64,000 nt of DNA from an uncultured Methanobacterium sp. (lineage in GTDB: Archaea; Methanobacteriota; Methanobacteria; Methanobacteriales; Methanobacteriaceae). Position 1 is the stretch's first letter, and each line of letters begins with the position of its first letter. The position numbers and the translations under genes are program-made. The notes beneath the pieces are model-generated. The model was not told the DNA's origin and did no database searches. It saw nothing but the letters and a program-made list of their open reading frames with translations. Positions 19,597 to 31,644 of the stretch are shown here, piece after piece. The stretch covers positions 2,975,040 to 3,039,039 of the forward strand of contig NZ_OY762015.1 of NCBI RefSeq assembly GCF_963665055.1, written 5' to 3'.

Positions 19597-20298
19597 TTAT
19601 AGGGATCCACGGTGTTCAGGGTCATTACTGCAGGAACTTCCTGATTTTTTTGGAGAATTACCCAGTTCAACTCCCATTTTTTCCAGAACCACTCGGGCAT
19701 CAACTTTGGTGTTCACACAGCCGTCTTTTAATAGGGGAACACCCTGGCATGAAAATTTGGAGAGCTTCATCATACTCAGGTTAAGATCCTGATAACAGGC
19801 AACCCCTAAAACTGCTTTGAAACGATTTTGCTCAATGATCTTTTTGAGGAAAGTGGAACCAGGTATTATGAAAACTTCATAACCCATTTCTTCCCCTTTA
19901 TCCTTTAAGACACCAATTACGCAGAGATTACAACTTTTACACACCAATCCTGATGACTCAAGGGTGGCTTCGCAATCTTTATGTCTCAAGCAGTGTGGAA
20001 GAACCAGTATCTTGTCTTGGGGTTTTGTTTTCCTGAATATTTTTTCATTAACCTTGTTACGGACTTCAACACCAATTTGATCCACGATCTTGGCATCTAC
20101 CCCCAGGTTTTCTGAGAACTTTTTAAATAGTCCGTAGAAAACGTCAATGGTGAATAGTAATAGTTTAGGAAAGACCAGGCGGTCTTTTTCAATTAGCATT
20201 CGGCCCAGTATAAGGGTGACTGATAATAAAATCAGGAGAAGAATTCCAGCCACGAAAACAACCTGGCCAAATATCTGGTAAAATTCAGCAATAGTCAT
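19597..20298 (-). CDS. DUF116 family protein
   Basis: About 233 residues. An N-terminal membrane segment (residues 8-30) is followed by a cytosolic domain with conserved cysteines: LPHCLRHKDC, CKSCNLCVIG, then VLGVACYQDL and CQGVPLLKDGC. DUF116 proteins are widespread in anaerobes and probably bind a metal or Fe-S centre; function is unknown. ATG 20298 is preferred to 20307 because GATGATT precedes it. The C-terminal tail is Ser/Cys-rich. Confidence 0.82.
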   Translation of the reverse strand: MTIAEFYQIFGQVVFVAGILLLILLSVTLILGRMLIEKDRLVFPKLLLFTIDVFYGLFKKFSENLGVDAKIVDQIGVEVRNKVNEKIFRKTKPQDKILVLPHCLRHKDCEATLESSGLVCKSCNLCVIGVLKDKGEEMGYEVFIIPGSTFLKKIIEQNRFKAVLGVACYQDLNLSMMKLSKFSCQGVPLLKDGCVNTKVDARVVLEKMGVELGNSPKKSGSSCSNDPEHRGSL

Positions 20299-20598
20299 GT
20301 TAATCATCTAAAATATTATCTCTTTGTTAAAAATTTATCTCTTGTTAAAAGTTTTGAAATTTATTATTTCAATTCGCTAATTATGTATATTATTTTTATT
20401 TAAGAATCATTTGAGACGAGTATCCTTATTTGGGAACCATTTTAGGAATGTATCCTTATCAAAGAATGAAATATCTCAATTATCCTTTGAAAATATGGAA
20501 ATTAAATAGGGATGTCAAGTGCCATACCTTCTATTTATTATGTTATATTAAACTGGTTATTAACTAACACTTTATTGTTCATATGTTATTGTATTAAG
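20299..20598. other. Intergenic, no feature recognised
   Basis: Three hundred AT-rich bases between DUF116 and the unknown gene ending at 20599, both on the minus strand. A short repeat tatccttat occurs twice near 20420-20460. It should contain the DUF116 promoter. Confidence 0.4.
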
Positions 20599-21114
20599 TT
20601 AGTCTTCAGGATAAGTCGGTATTGGTGAATCCCCTTGAAATTTTCTACTGTAGAATTTTTCTACTTTAAATTCTTTTAGGGGGCCAGTAACCTCTAATCC
20701 TCCATTAACTCCTTTAATTTCTACTCCTGAAAGATCATCACATGCGCATAGTATATCTTGTTCAGGGTGGGTTCCAGGGGTGATCTCACAATCCAGGCGA
20801 ACCTTTTCCCCACAACTGGCTACCATGGATAATCTCTGTGAAGTGGGATGATCAGATGGCAAAACCACTAAAGGAGCTCCCATTTCCCTCAATAAAAAAA
20901 TTAGTGATCTAATCCCCTCTTCGCTTTGTGGCTCTGATTTTAGGCTAGAAACTGCAATAATATCATCAGGTTCTAAAAACATGACAATTTCTTCTTTATC
21001 AGGAGTTCCAATAAATATATGTCCTGTTTTTCCAAACTTGGCCACTCCAACTGTCCCTGAGCTTCCTTTTAAAAAAATAATTTCATTATTTTGGAGGCGA
21101 ATTTTTTCTACCAT
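20599..21114 (-). CDS. Conserved hypothetical protein, probably methanogen-specific
   Basis: About 171 residues, soluble, not recognised with certainty. It opens with MVEKIRLQNNEIIFLKGS, has a GTVGVAKFGKTGHIFIGTPD strand-rich part, an ALVVLPSDHPTSQRL-like middle and a C-terminal part with CACDDLSGVEIKGVNGGLEVTG. There is no membrane segment. The start is uncertain: ATG 21114 has no clear ribosome site, and the longer frame from 21177 overlaps the small zinc-ribbon gene. It follows that gene by 23 bp and is probably cotranscribed. Confidence 0.7.
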   Translation of the reverse strand: MVEKIRLQNNEIIFLKGSSGTVGVAKFGKTGHIFIGTPDKEEIVMFLEPDDIIAVSSLKSEPQSEEGIRSLIFLLREMGAPLVVLPSDHPTSQRLSMVASCGEKVRLDCEITPGTHPEQDILCACDDLSGVEIKGVNGGLEVTGPLKEFKVEKFYSRKFQGDSPIPTYPED

Positions 21115-21137
21115 GGGAGTTCGAGCTATTATGATGA

Positions 21138-22669
<1,532 letters not shown>

Positions 22670-22692
22670 AAAGTGAACAGAAAAAGAGGGGA

Positions 22693-23547
22693 ATGAAACT
22701 CAAAACCCTCAAAAAGGATGAACAAGCTGCTGAATCCCAGGAAGAAGAGGTTGACGTGAAAAAACTCCTTAAAATTAAGGGGAAAAAGAAAAAACGTCTT
22801 TACGGTAAACGAATTGATTCAAAAACTCAAAAAGGTCGTTATATTAAAAGTAAACTTCCCACGGATTCTTCGGGGGATATTGCCATTGATGCAACTTTAA
22901 GGGCAGCAGCTCTGGGTTCTCATGGTAAAATTAATGTTAAAAGTGAAGATTTACGTCATAAAATCCGTAAACATGGTGCTAAAGCATCCATTGTTATGGT
23001 GGTGGATATCAGCGGGTCCATGTTCTCTGATCGCAAAGCAAACCGATTGAAGGGAATTTTAAACACTGTTATTGAGGATGCACACCGCCATCAAGACAGG
23101 ATAAGTGTCATTGGATTTAAGGGACAGGAAGCAGAGATAATAATTCCAACCACCCGCAGGGCTATATCTTTCCGTGAACAGGTGGACAACATCCAAGTGG
23201 GAGGAACAACACCACTAGCTGCTGGGATGAAGAAAGGTTTCGAAATTCTTAAAAAGGAGAAATCAAAATCAGAATTTGTACCAATACTCATTATACTTTC
23301 TGATGGTATGCCCAATATTGGTCTGGATGAGGGGCCCTTGAAAGATGCCCTCAAAATTGCCGAAGAAATAAAAGAAAAGGAAATACACACACTGGTAATC
23401 AACTTTGAACAATCAGTTCGTCATGGTCATGAAGTGAATATGGAACTGGCCCTGGCTGCAGGGGGACGTTACTATGATTTAGAAGAGCTGAAAAATCCAG
23501 GCATGGTTATGGCACGAATACTGGACAATGAACGGGGAAACATCTAA
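22693..23547 (+). CDS. VWA-domain (ChlD/BchD-like) chelatase subunit (C-terminal part of a probable fusion)
   Basis: After a basic and acidic linker, a von Willebrand A domain with the metal-ion-dependent adhesion site: DISGSMFSDR (about 97-106), Thr in VGGTTPLAAGM and ILSDGMPNIG. It is the module that couples AAA+ rings to the catalytic chelatase subunit. The frame is open upstream through APEQIESEQKKRG back to the eight-A run, so ATG 22693, though preceded by GAGGGG, is probably not the true start. Either it is a separate subunit or the second half of one gene split by a one-base loss. No CobN/ChlH-type subunit is in the window. Confidence 0.85.
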   Translation: MKLKTLKKDEQAAESQEEEVDVKKLLKIKGKKKKRLYGKRIDSKTQKGRYIKSKLPTDSSGDIAIDATLRAAALGSHGKINVKSEDLRHKIRKHGAKASIVMVVDISGSMFSDRKANRLKGILNTVIEDAHRHQDRISVIGFKGQEAEIIIPTTRRAISFREQVDNIQVGGTTPLAAGMKKGFEILKKEKSKSEFVPILIILSDGMPNIGLDEGPLKDALKIAEEIKEKEIHTLVINFEQSVRHGHEVNMELALAAGGRYYDLEELKNPGMVMARILDNERGNI

Positions 23548-23903
23548 TATATCCTAATGATAATATTTGGGACTAACTTTGGGTAAATTAACATAGCAAT
23601 TTCGGGTAGAGAACATTATATGGAGTAACTTTGGAAGTAATTTAAAGATTGATCTTAAAGATAAAATATTTCCCATGATAAAATTTAATTTATGTAATTA
23701 TTTTTTATTAATGAATTTGTAATGGAGATAATGAATTTATTTTTTTGAATTTTCTAAAAAGACTAAATACCATAAATTCAAATAGATAATTTAAGGTTAT
23801 TATTGTGTTGTTAACTGTAAGTTGGTTGTTGACTGAAATATTATAGTAACCCTGAAATAAAAGTTCAATTGAAAAACAATTAAAATCTTTAAATTTTGAT
23901 TCT
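23548..23903. other. Intergenic, promoter region of tsr3-rpl40e
   Basis: About 355 AT-rich bases with no supported reading frame. The tsr3 promoter should lie in the last 100 bases; a TATA-like run occurs near 23838-23846. Confidence 0.4.
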
Positions 23904-24569
<666 letters not shown>

Positions 24570-24766
24570 TACTCCTCTTCCCTTATTCTGCGGAGATGAT
24601 ATTTCTCTCGGAATTGGGGTAAAAATCAATTTTTTTATTTATTTTATTCATTCATTGGGTGTTTAGCCGCACGTAATCAATAACTGTGTTTAAATACATT
24701 TCCAAATGATTGAGATATTCATGGTTTTTTACACATTTAATACTACTAATTTAAGGTGTGATCTTG

Positions 24767-25504
24767 ATGAAAGTTGAAGAATATTTAAAAGAATCCCTGA
24801 AGAAGGGGAAGGTTCATCTAACCCTTCTTGATCCAGAGGAACAGGACCCTGAAAAGGCCCTGGAAATTGCTACAGAAGCGGTCGCTGGTGGCACTGATGG
24901 TATTATGCTGGGTGGATCCACCACTGACTCTCAGGATCTGGACGCAACTGCAAAAATACTCCAGGAAAACCTGGAAGTGCCCATTATCCTGTTTCCTGGT
25001 AACACCACCGGTGTGAGCAGTTATGCTGATGCTATATTTTTCATGAGCTTACTCAATTCAACCAATCCCTACTGGATTATTGGTGCACAGGCACTGGGCT
25101 CTCCAAAAATTAAAAAGATTGGAATTGAAACCATTCCCATGGGATACGTAATAGTCCAACCGGGTGGAACTGCAGGATGGGTGGGAGATGCTAAATTAAT
25201 CCCCCGTAACAAACCAGATATTGCCACAGCTTATGCCATGGCAGCAGAGTTTTTGGGAATGAGATTATTCTATCTGGAAGCAGGTTCCGGGGCGGAACAG
25301 ATAATTCCTGATGAAATGATTCAGAAGGTTAAAATGTTCACCAACCATATGGTACTTGTTGGTGGAGGTATTCGAACTGGTGAAGATGCTAAAAAAGCAG
25401 CCCAAGCTGGTGCAGATATCATAGTAACCGGGACAGTGGTTGAGAATACTTCCAATATTAAAGAAAAGATTTCTGAGATAGTGGAAGGAATAAAAACTAT
25501 TTAA
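24767..25504 (+). CDS. Geranylgeranylglyceryl phosphate synthase
   Basis: Prenyltransferase that joins geranylgeranyl diphosphate to sn-glycerol-1-phosphate, the first step of archaeal ether lipid synthesis. The 245-residue TIM-barrel protein has LTLLDPEE, GGTDGIMLGGSTT, PIILFPGNTTGVS, YVIVQPGGTAGWVGDA, YLEAGSGA and VGGGIRTGEDA, all phosphate- or prenyl-site motifs of the family. ATG 24767 is chosen over GTG 24758, as GGTGTGATC is the ribosome site. It appears to be monocistronic. Confidence 0.95.
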   Translation: MKVEEYLKESLKKGKVHLTLLDPEEQDPEKALEIATEAVAGGTDGIMLGGSTTDSQDLDATAKILQENLEVPIILFPGNTTGVSSYADAIFFMSLLNSTNPYWIIGAQALGSPKIKKIGIETIPMGYVIVQPGGTAGWVGDAKLIPRNKPDIATAYAMAAEFLGMRLFYLEAGSGAEQIIPDEMIQKVKMFTNHMVLVGGGIRTGEDAKKAAQAGADIIVTGTVVENTSNIKEKISEIVEGIKTI

Positions 25505-25697
25505 ACTTTCATTATTCCTAGTTTTAATTTTATTTCCCCACATTTCAATATTTATTCTTATTTTTTTTGTTTTCAATTTTTTATTCATTCTTTAATTTTA
25601 TCAGGCTGGTTTTATAGGCAAATTAATTCTTGTTATAATTTTATATAGAAAAAATTTTTAGTTGGCACCTTCAAATCTATGTTTGAGGTGAACTATT

Positions 25698-26393
25698 ATG
25701 AGTGAACAGGATATTTGTGGTTGCGAATCAGGGGAATATGATTTAATATCAAAGAAATTAATTGAAAATCTGGGTCTTAAAAGATCCCCAGTTGCCATTA
25801 AGTTCATTTTAGATGAGAAAGACATTCCTGAAGGTATACCTAAATCTGATGAAACTATGAGGCACTGTGAATTTGTTTTCAAAGCCAGTAGTGGGGATAT
25901 TTTTTATGCAACATCTAATGAGCAGCAATGTAAAGGTGGAGCAGCAGCACTGGGACTTATGGATGCTCCTGAAAAAATAAAGACCGGTGAATTTTACTAT
26001 GGATTGGGCCGTTTTTCCAGTGTTGGTGCTGCCAGAAAAACTATGGAAGACATACCCAAGATTGACCCCATAATGTATGCCCTAGCTTATGCCCCATTGG
26101 AGAAAGCTAACTTCGATCCTGATGTTATTGTAGTTATAGGAAACCCTGCTCAGGCCATGAAACTCTCGCAAGCTCTTGTATACACCATGGGGGGCAGAGT
26201 AGAAGCGGACTTTGCAGGCATACAATCTATATGTGCTGACTCTGTTGCGGGTCCATTCCTACGACGCAGACCAAACATCACCCTTGGGTGCAGTGGGTCT
26301 CGCCAGTATTCCGATATAAAAGAGGACGAGGTTGTAATTGGGCTTACTGGAGAGAACATTGGCTGTGTGGTTAATGCTCTGGAAAAAATTTAA
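25698..26393 (+). CDS. DUF169 family protein
   Basis: A 231-residue soluble protein with the DUF169 pattern: LKRSPVAIKFI, MRHCEFVFKA, NEQQCKGGAAALGL, YGLGRFSS and a late CADSVAGPF. Conserved cysteines at about 55, 80, 176 and 195 suggest metal or cofactor binding; function is unknown. The family is frequent in methanogens and other anaerobes. GAGGTGAACT before ATG 25698 is a good ribosome site. Confidence 0.85.
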   Translation: MSEQDICGCESGEYDLISKKLIENLGLKRSPVAIKFILDEKDIPEGIPKSDETMRHCEFVFKASSGDIFYATSNEQQCKGGAAALGLMDAPEKIKTGEFYYGLGRFSSVGAARKTMEDIPKIDPIMYALAYAPLEKANFDPDVIVVIGNPAQAMKLSQALVYTMGGRVEADFAGIQSICADSVAGPFLRRRPNITLGCSGSRQYSDIKEDEVVIGLTGENIGCVVNALEKI

Positions 26394-26713
26394 CTAAATA
26401 TAGAATATTTTTATACTTGAATATTTTTTAATAGGGAAAGATTTAATAACATGAAAAGACTCCGTATGTGAATTGAAAGACTCCACAACTGGAGCTTAAA
26501 ACATTTTCCCTATTATTCCTAGTTTTTTTAAAGGTTTTTATTTAAAATAAATTATTTAATGAAAACACTGGGTTCGTAAAATACTCATTCAAGTAAAAAT
26601 ACTCATTCAATAATATTATTCCTAATATGTATTCAATAGAATTAATCATTCAATAAAATTTATTCTTGATGGGGTTGTAAAGTGCTAGATTGGACTTTAA
26701 ACTTTGGATTTAA
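26394..26713. other. Intergenic between converging genes
   Basis: About 320 AT-rich bases between DUF169 (plus) and the nucleotidyltransferase (minus), which converge. It has short repeats of the type atactcattcaa near 26581-26610 and T-rich runs after 26405 that may end the DUF169 transcript. Confidence 0.45.
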
Positions 26714-27382
26714 CTACTCATTAATTTTATCTCGAACTAAAAGATAATCGTCATATCTATTTATATTGACCAGTTCCAGTTCATTTTCTTCAGGCACAGC
26801 ATATAATGCCACTCCATCTGCTACCATTCTCCGTAGGATAGGATTCAGGTTATCATCTTCACCATGAAGATAACGTTTTAATAGTGATGAGTGGCAGGCA
26901 AAGGGCATTCCCAAACCCTTAGCACTATCCAAGTATCCGGTTTTACCACGAGCCAGGATTGAAACGGTATTTTCGGGGTTTGAGCTGTTAAAAAGTTGAT
27001 TGATAAGATTTTCCATAGTTTTTTGGGTTACTGTGGGCTGGTCCCCTGCCAGACACAAACAATAATCATATTTGGAGTTAACCACTCCATTTAGGACGGT
27101 CTGGGATAATTCCACATTCACGTCCAAGTTTTCAATGATACGCAGTCGTGAGTCGTGTATTTCATCCAATGTAGGATACAATTCACCCATGAAATGACCT
27201 AAAACAACGATACATTCATCTGTACCTGTTTGTAAGGCCTTTTTAACTGTGAAATTTATTAAAGGTTCGTCATTGATCTCAAGAAGTAATTTATGCTTTA
27301 TCTTCATTCCTCTACTCTGGAGGTCCTCCCTCATTCGTCTGTTTTTACCGGCTGCAGTAATAATGCATGATACTCCTTTCAT
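26714..27382 (-). CDS. MobA/GlmU-like nucleotidyltransferase
   Basis: About 222 residues with an NTP-transferase fold: CIITAAGKNRRM near the start (nucleotide loop with Arg-Met), LLLEINDEPLINFTV, CIVVLGH and CLAGDQPTV (metal-binding Asp). It resembles MocA/MobA-like cytidylyl- or guanylyltransferases more than sugar-1-phosphate enzymes. Substrate is unknown. ATG 27382 is preferred to 27454 because TAGGAG precedes it. It follows the secreted protein and Mur ligase genes on the same strand, so an envelope role is possible. Confidence 0.78.
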   Translation of the reverse strand: MKGVSCIITAAGKNRRMREDLQSRGMKIKHKLLLEINDEPLINFTVKKALQTGTDECIVVLGHFMGELYPTLDEIHDSRLRIIENLDVNVELSQTVLNGVVNSKYDYCLCLAGDQPTVTQKTMENLINQLFNSSNPENTVSILARGKTGYLDSAKGLGMPFACHSSLLKRYLHGEDDNLNPILRRMVADGVALYAVPEENELELVNINRYDDYLLVRDKINE

Positions 27383-27481
27383 GGAAAGTCTCCTACTCAA
27401 TGGAAAATAAAGGTTAAAAAAGGAATAAACTAAGGTTATATTAACCATACCCAACTGAGTTTAACTTAATTGGGTTTAACT

Positions 27482-28672
27482 TTAACCAAGTTTAACTATT
27501 CTGGTGTAAATAACAGTGCTGGAATCACTTCCTTCTGTCCACATTAAAATCTTTATAGGATAATTCTGGCTGTTGTAGATTTTAATTCCTTCTGTGGGGC
27601 TGACACCATATGGAACTGCCAGTTCACCCCATGCCATACCACTGGGTAATCCTAGGCCTAGTGATGTAACTGCACCACGCAGTGATCTGGCTGCAGGGCA
27701 AACCCCATGGGTTGCATATCCTCCAGTGGCAGTGGCGTTAGGATCAGCGATTGGCTGGTAACCTATATTGAGTTTTCCACAGGATGAAGTTTTTGGAGGT
27801 ATTATAGTACCATTCCATCCTGTTGCGAATTCCTGGGCATTGTAAGAACGGGCAGCATCACCATACTCTGGGTAAGATCCTAAAGATTCGGAGTAACTGG
27901 CAACTGTGGTTTCACTTTGAGAACCAGTATACGCCATTATTGGGGAACCAGAGGGATAATTTTCCATGTAATCCACTACACCCTGTCCAAAGAATTTCTT
28001 TATATCATCTGGTGTGACCTGGTTACGACCATCGTTGAACCCAGTCAGGGAATAATCCAGGGTAATATAATCCCCTGTATCTGCGTTGCTGTACCATTTC
28101 TTGGTGGTGCTAACACTAACATAATCGTGGGGAATGGTATTATTGTTTATATCTGATTCTGAGATTATTTTCACTACTTTGCCGTTTTTTCCACCTGTTC
28201 TGATCGCTAAACCATTTGCAGTCTTGACTCCCACGGTATAAGTGGTTTTATAACCCCATACAAATGCTTGTGGCGCAGTAACCACCAGTTGCTGGCCCTG
28301 AACACTTAAAAAACCTGGACCTTCAAATCCTTGGGCTACTCCCTGGGGTGATATGTTGGCACCAATAAATTCAGAAACAGGTGTTTCTATTGATCCAGTT
28401 AAGAGTCCAGTAATTGCCTGTAAATAGTTCCCGGTCTGGAACAGTTCATATAAATAATTAGGATGGTATAAAAAGGCCATTTTCCTGATTTTAGAATCAT
28501 CTACTACATCCATACCAGTGGTAACTGTGTCTCCAATGGCTAATGAAGTGATTTCTTGAGGCTTTTGTGGAGGAACATAACCTTCAATGGTGTTACCAAC
28601 ATAAGAAATACCAATTATCAATATTATCAAAGCACCAAAGGCCAGTATAGGATTCAATAAAGATCTACGCAT
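27482..28672 (-). CDS. Hypothetical secreted or membrane-anchored protein
   Basis: A 396-residue protein I do not recognise. Residues 8-26 form one hydrophobic N-terminal segment after MRRS, acting as signal peptide or anchor; the rest is polar, rich in Gly, Ser, Thr, Tyr and Asn, and probably outside the cell. Two cysteines lie in SSCGKLNIG and HGVCPAARS and could form a disulfide. It ends with WTEGSDSSTVIYTRIVKLG. It lies 70 bp after the Mur ligase gene, so it may be a wall-associated protein. Confidence 0.75.
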   Translation of the reverse strand: MRRSLLNPILAFGALIILIIGISYVGNTIEGYVPPQKPQEITSLAIGDTVTTGMDVVDDSKIRKMAFLYHPNYLYELFQTGNYLQAITGLLTGSIETPVSEFIGANISPQGVAQGFEGPGFLSVQGQQLVVTAPQAFVWGYKTTYTVGVKTANGLAIRTGGKNGKVVKIISESDINNNTIPHDYVSVSTTKKWYSNADTGDYITLDYSLTGFNDGRNQVTPDDIKKFFGQGVVDYMENYPSGSPIMAYTGSQSETTVASYSESLGSYPEYGDAARSYNAQEFATGWNGTIIPPKTSSCGKLNIGYQPIADPNATATGGYATHGVCPAARSLRGAVTSLGLGLPSGMAWGELAVPYGVSPTEGIKIYNSQNYPIKILMWTEGSDSSTVIYTRIVKLG

Positions 28673-28742
28673 TTTTTTAATCCTCCAGTAATAGGCATCA
28701 TCATTGTGATATTAATTATCATTATTACAATATAATTTAATT

Positions 28743-29966
28743 CTATTTTGCTGAAATGGCTTCTTTCAGACTTTCAGTTATTTCTATAATCTTACGTTGC
28801 CCATTACCGCCGATGAATACGTTATTATATTTTTGGGAGCATTTAAGCGCGAATTGAACCACGTCATCCACATTACTTAAATTATGGATTATTCCCGGGT
28901 ATTTTTCTTCCATCAGCACCTTACGAACATCGTTTCTGGTGTCATCCAGTCCTGGGAAAATAGCAATGATCTTTGAATTGGTCTTTGAAGCTTCCCTGAA
29001 AATTTCTAAACGACATAGTTCACCTTTACGTGGTGTTCCAAGGATTATAACTGGAAAGTCTGCTTCATTAAGTACAGCTGCTGCAGCATCGGCGTTATCA
29101 GTTTTACCCACCACTATCTTGGAATGGGGGAGATCGATAATGGTAGCTCTTCCTGGCAAAACACTGAACTCCTTAAGAGCAGTTGTAATGGTTTCATCAG
29201 GAATTCCCACTATTTCGGCAGCTTTTGATGCTGCTCCTGCATTTTCTCGATTGAAATCACCAAACAAATTTAATTCATATGGAATTTTGGTGAAAAAATG
29301 AGTTTCAGATGCTTTATCATTAAAATGCCCTAAATTTTCAGTTGTCTCATTTAAAACAACCTTTTTGTCCTTTACAAAATTTCCTAATGTTTGGAGGTAG
29401 TTTTCAACTGACCTGTGAAATTCAAGATGATCTCTACCAACATTTGTCACTACAATCAAGTCAAAGTCAAAATTATAATTGCAAAAGTCCAGAGTCATAT
29501 CGCAGACTTCTACCAGAAGAATATCATAATTACCTGATGCAGCTTCTAAAATAACTTCAGTATAACCCTTAAAACCTCCCCCAGCATTTCCACCAATGAG
29601 AACTTTCATACCCGCCTTTTGTAGTATACTGGCAATCATCATGGTGGTGGTTGTTTTACCATTGGTGCCAGTGACTCCAATGGTGAATAATGAGCGATGA
29701 GAAGTAATAATATCTGATAAAAGTTTTTTATTAGACTTTAATTTTTGAAAAATAGGGTTATTCCATAATCCTGGGCTTAAAACAACTGTGTCTGCTCTTT
29801 CTATTTTTGAAAAATCATGAAATCCCAGATCTACGTCCAGACATTTATCGGAGTTTAATTCAATATCGTGATTAATATCTGAAGCATAAACTTCATAATC
29901 GTGATTAAGGAGAGATTCAACGGCATTAACACCTTCTACACCCAGTCCAACCACAGCAGCATTCAT
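28743..29966 (-). CDS. Mur ligase family protein (MurD-like), probable pseudomurein peptide ligase
   Basis: ATP-dependent amide ligase of about 407 residues. The N-terminal Rossmann part (VVGLGVEGVNAVESLL) is followed by the ATP loop GVTGTNGKTTTT near residue 100, a TNVGRDHLEFH motif and FGDFNRENAGAA, then a C-terminal domain with GRATIIDLPHSKIVV. Archaeal Mur-like ligases are found in pseudomurein producers and are proposed to build the peptide stem. ATG 29966 is chosen since GGTTGAT precedes it. Which residue it adds cannot be said from the sequence. Confidence 0.87.
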   Translation of the reverse strand: MNAAVVGLGVEGVNAVESLLNHDYEVYASDINHDIELNSDKCLDVDLGFHDFSKIERADTVVLSPGLWNNPIFQKLKSNKKLLSDIITSHRSLFTIGVTGTNGKTTTTMMIASILQKAGMKVLIGGNAGGGFKGYTEVILEAASGNYDILLVEVCDMTLDFCNYNFDFDLIVVTNVGRDHLEFHRSVENYLQTLGNFVKDKKVVLNETTENLGHFNDKASETHFFTKIPYELNLFGDFNRENAGAASKAAEIVGIPDETITTALKEFSVLPGRATIIDLPHSKIVVGKTDNADAAAAVLNEADFPVIILGTPRKGELCRLEIFREASKTNSKIIAIFPGLDDTRNDVRKVLMEEKYPGIIHNLSNVDDVVQFALKCSQKYNNVFIGGNGQRKIIEITESLKEAISAK

Positions 29967-30510
29967 TTTATCAACCATTACCTAATTTTCTAAAAGGGCA
30001 TCATTTATTGTATGCCTAAGAATAAGTTGATACTTTACATATATAACTATAACTCTAGTACTCCCCATACCTTTTGAATATTTATTTCAATGGAGTAAGA
30101 GACTATTTAAGGTCAGATATTGATTTTTATTGGAATGATAGTTCTTTTAAATCTTTAATTTTAGAAAATAAACCATTAAACCCGATAAGAATGGGATGTC
30201 ATTGCTGGATGTGTAGTATTCCCACTTTATAATTGTAACTCTTGATCACATACTAAAATTTTAATGTAATACTTCCCATAACCATATAACAATATTGGAC
30301 TATATTTCAAATTAGATTATATTCCAACCGACTATATTTTAAAACAGCATAACTGGGAAAACATTGAATGATAAAAAATAGTCGTTAAGATATTTTATCC
30401 ATTAAGATATCTTATAAAAAAATTCATTAACATAAAAATTATTAACCAAATTTAATGGATGGATACACAAACTCGTAAAAGGTCAGTATCAGAGTATTTA
30501 GGTGTCAATC
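29967..30510. other. Divergent intergenic region between Mur ligase and hypD
   Basis: About 540 AT-rich bases with no coding frame supported. It holds short repeats, such as gactatattt near 30298 and 30331, and TATA-like runs on both strands that probably serve the two divergent genes. No structured RNA recognised. Confidence 0.45.
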
Positions 30511-31566
30511 ATGAGCTCAATGAAAGATCTCTCCAAGGAAATTGTAAAACGCATTGAAAACATTGCCCAACCAGTAAAGATAATGCATGTCTGTGGATCA
30601 CACGAACATACCATAATGCAGCACGGTATAAGAACCCTGTTACCTCCAGAGGTGGAAGTGGTAGCCGGGCCAGGATGTCCAGTTTGCTGCGTACCAGCAC
30701 GTGAAGTAGAAGAATGTCTCCAACTGGCTAAACAGGGAGTAACCATAGCAACCTTCGGTGACATGTTAAGGGTCCCGGGTGGATCAGGATCCCTGGCCGA
30801 TGCAAAAGCAGAAGGAGCAGATGTAAGGATAGTATATGGGGTAAATAACGCAGTTGAATTAGCTCAAAAAATTGATAATGAAGTGGTTTTTATGGCTGCA
30901 GGATTTGAAACCACAGCCCCAACCACCGCCGCGGAAATAGTTGCAGGTCCACCTGAAAACTTTTCAGTTCTATCCTGTCACCGAATGATACCTCCAGCAC
31001 TCAAATTTTTAATAGAATCTGGTGAAGTGAATCTCAATGCCCTTATAGAGCCAGGACATGTTTCAACCATAATCGGAAACCGCCCCTATGATATTTTTTC
31101 AGAGAAATATGGAATACCTCAGGTCGTAACGGGTTTCAACCCGATGGATGTTTTAATAGCAGTTTACTTAATATTAAAACAGCTTCATGAAGGTAAAGCA
31201 CTGGTTCAGAATGAATATAAACGAGCAGTCCGGGAAGAAGGAAATTTAAAAGCTCAAAAACTCCTTGAAGATGTTTTTTACATAACCACCAAGGAATGGA
31301 GGGGTTTCCCACCTATACCTGACTCAGTTATGGAAATTAAAGATGAATTCAGTGATTCAAATGCCAGGGAGAAGTTCGACATTGAAGTAGGTACTATCCC
31401 TGAAGTGGTCAGTGGTTGTATCTGCGGAGCCATACTCCGAGGAATGGCCCGACCTGAAGACTGCAAACTCTTCCGCAAGGAATGTAACCCTACTAATCCT
31501 ATTGGTGCATGTATGGTTAGTAAAGAAGGAACTTGCAATATAGCTCATAGATACGGTTCATTTTAA
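30511..31566 (+). CDS. hypD: Hydrogenase maturation protein HypD
   Basis: Fe-S scaffold protein that, with HypC, carries the Fe(CN)2CO unit for NiFe-hydrogenases, enzymes central to hydrogen-using methanogens. Motifs: MHVCGSHEHTIMQHGIR, GPGCPVCCVP, FGDMLRVPG, MAAGFETTAPTTA and the C-terminal 4Fe-4S cysteines in CICGAILRG, CKLFRKEC and GACMVSKEGTC. Length 351 is usual. ATG 30511 fits GGTGTCAATC as ribosome site better than GTG 30502. No other hyp genes are adjacent. Confidence 0.96.
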   Translation: MSSMKDLSKEIVKRIENIAQPVKIMHVCGSHEHTIMQHGIRTLLPPEVEVVAGPGCPVCCVPAREVEECLQLAKQGVTIATFGDMLRVPGGSGSLADAKAEGADVRIVYGVNNAVELAQKIDNEVVFMAAGFETTAPTTAAEIVAGPPENFSVLSCHRMIPPALKFLIESGEVNLNALIEPGHVSTIIGNRPYDIFSEKYGIPQVVTGFNPMDVLIAVYLILKQLHEGKALVQNEYKRAVREEGNLKAQKLLEDVFYITTKEWRGFPPIPDSVMEIKDEFSDSNAREKFDIEVGTIPEVVSGCICGAILRGMARPEDCKLFRKECNPTNPIGACMVSKEGTCNIAHRYGSF

Positions 31567-31644
31567 AACTAGAATGGGCATTTTATAACAATTAAATGAC
31601 AATCTGAAAATCAAAGGACAATCTGGAAAATCTGGTGAAGTAAC

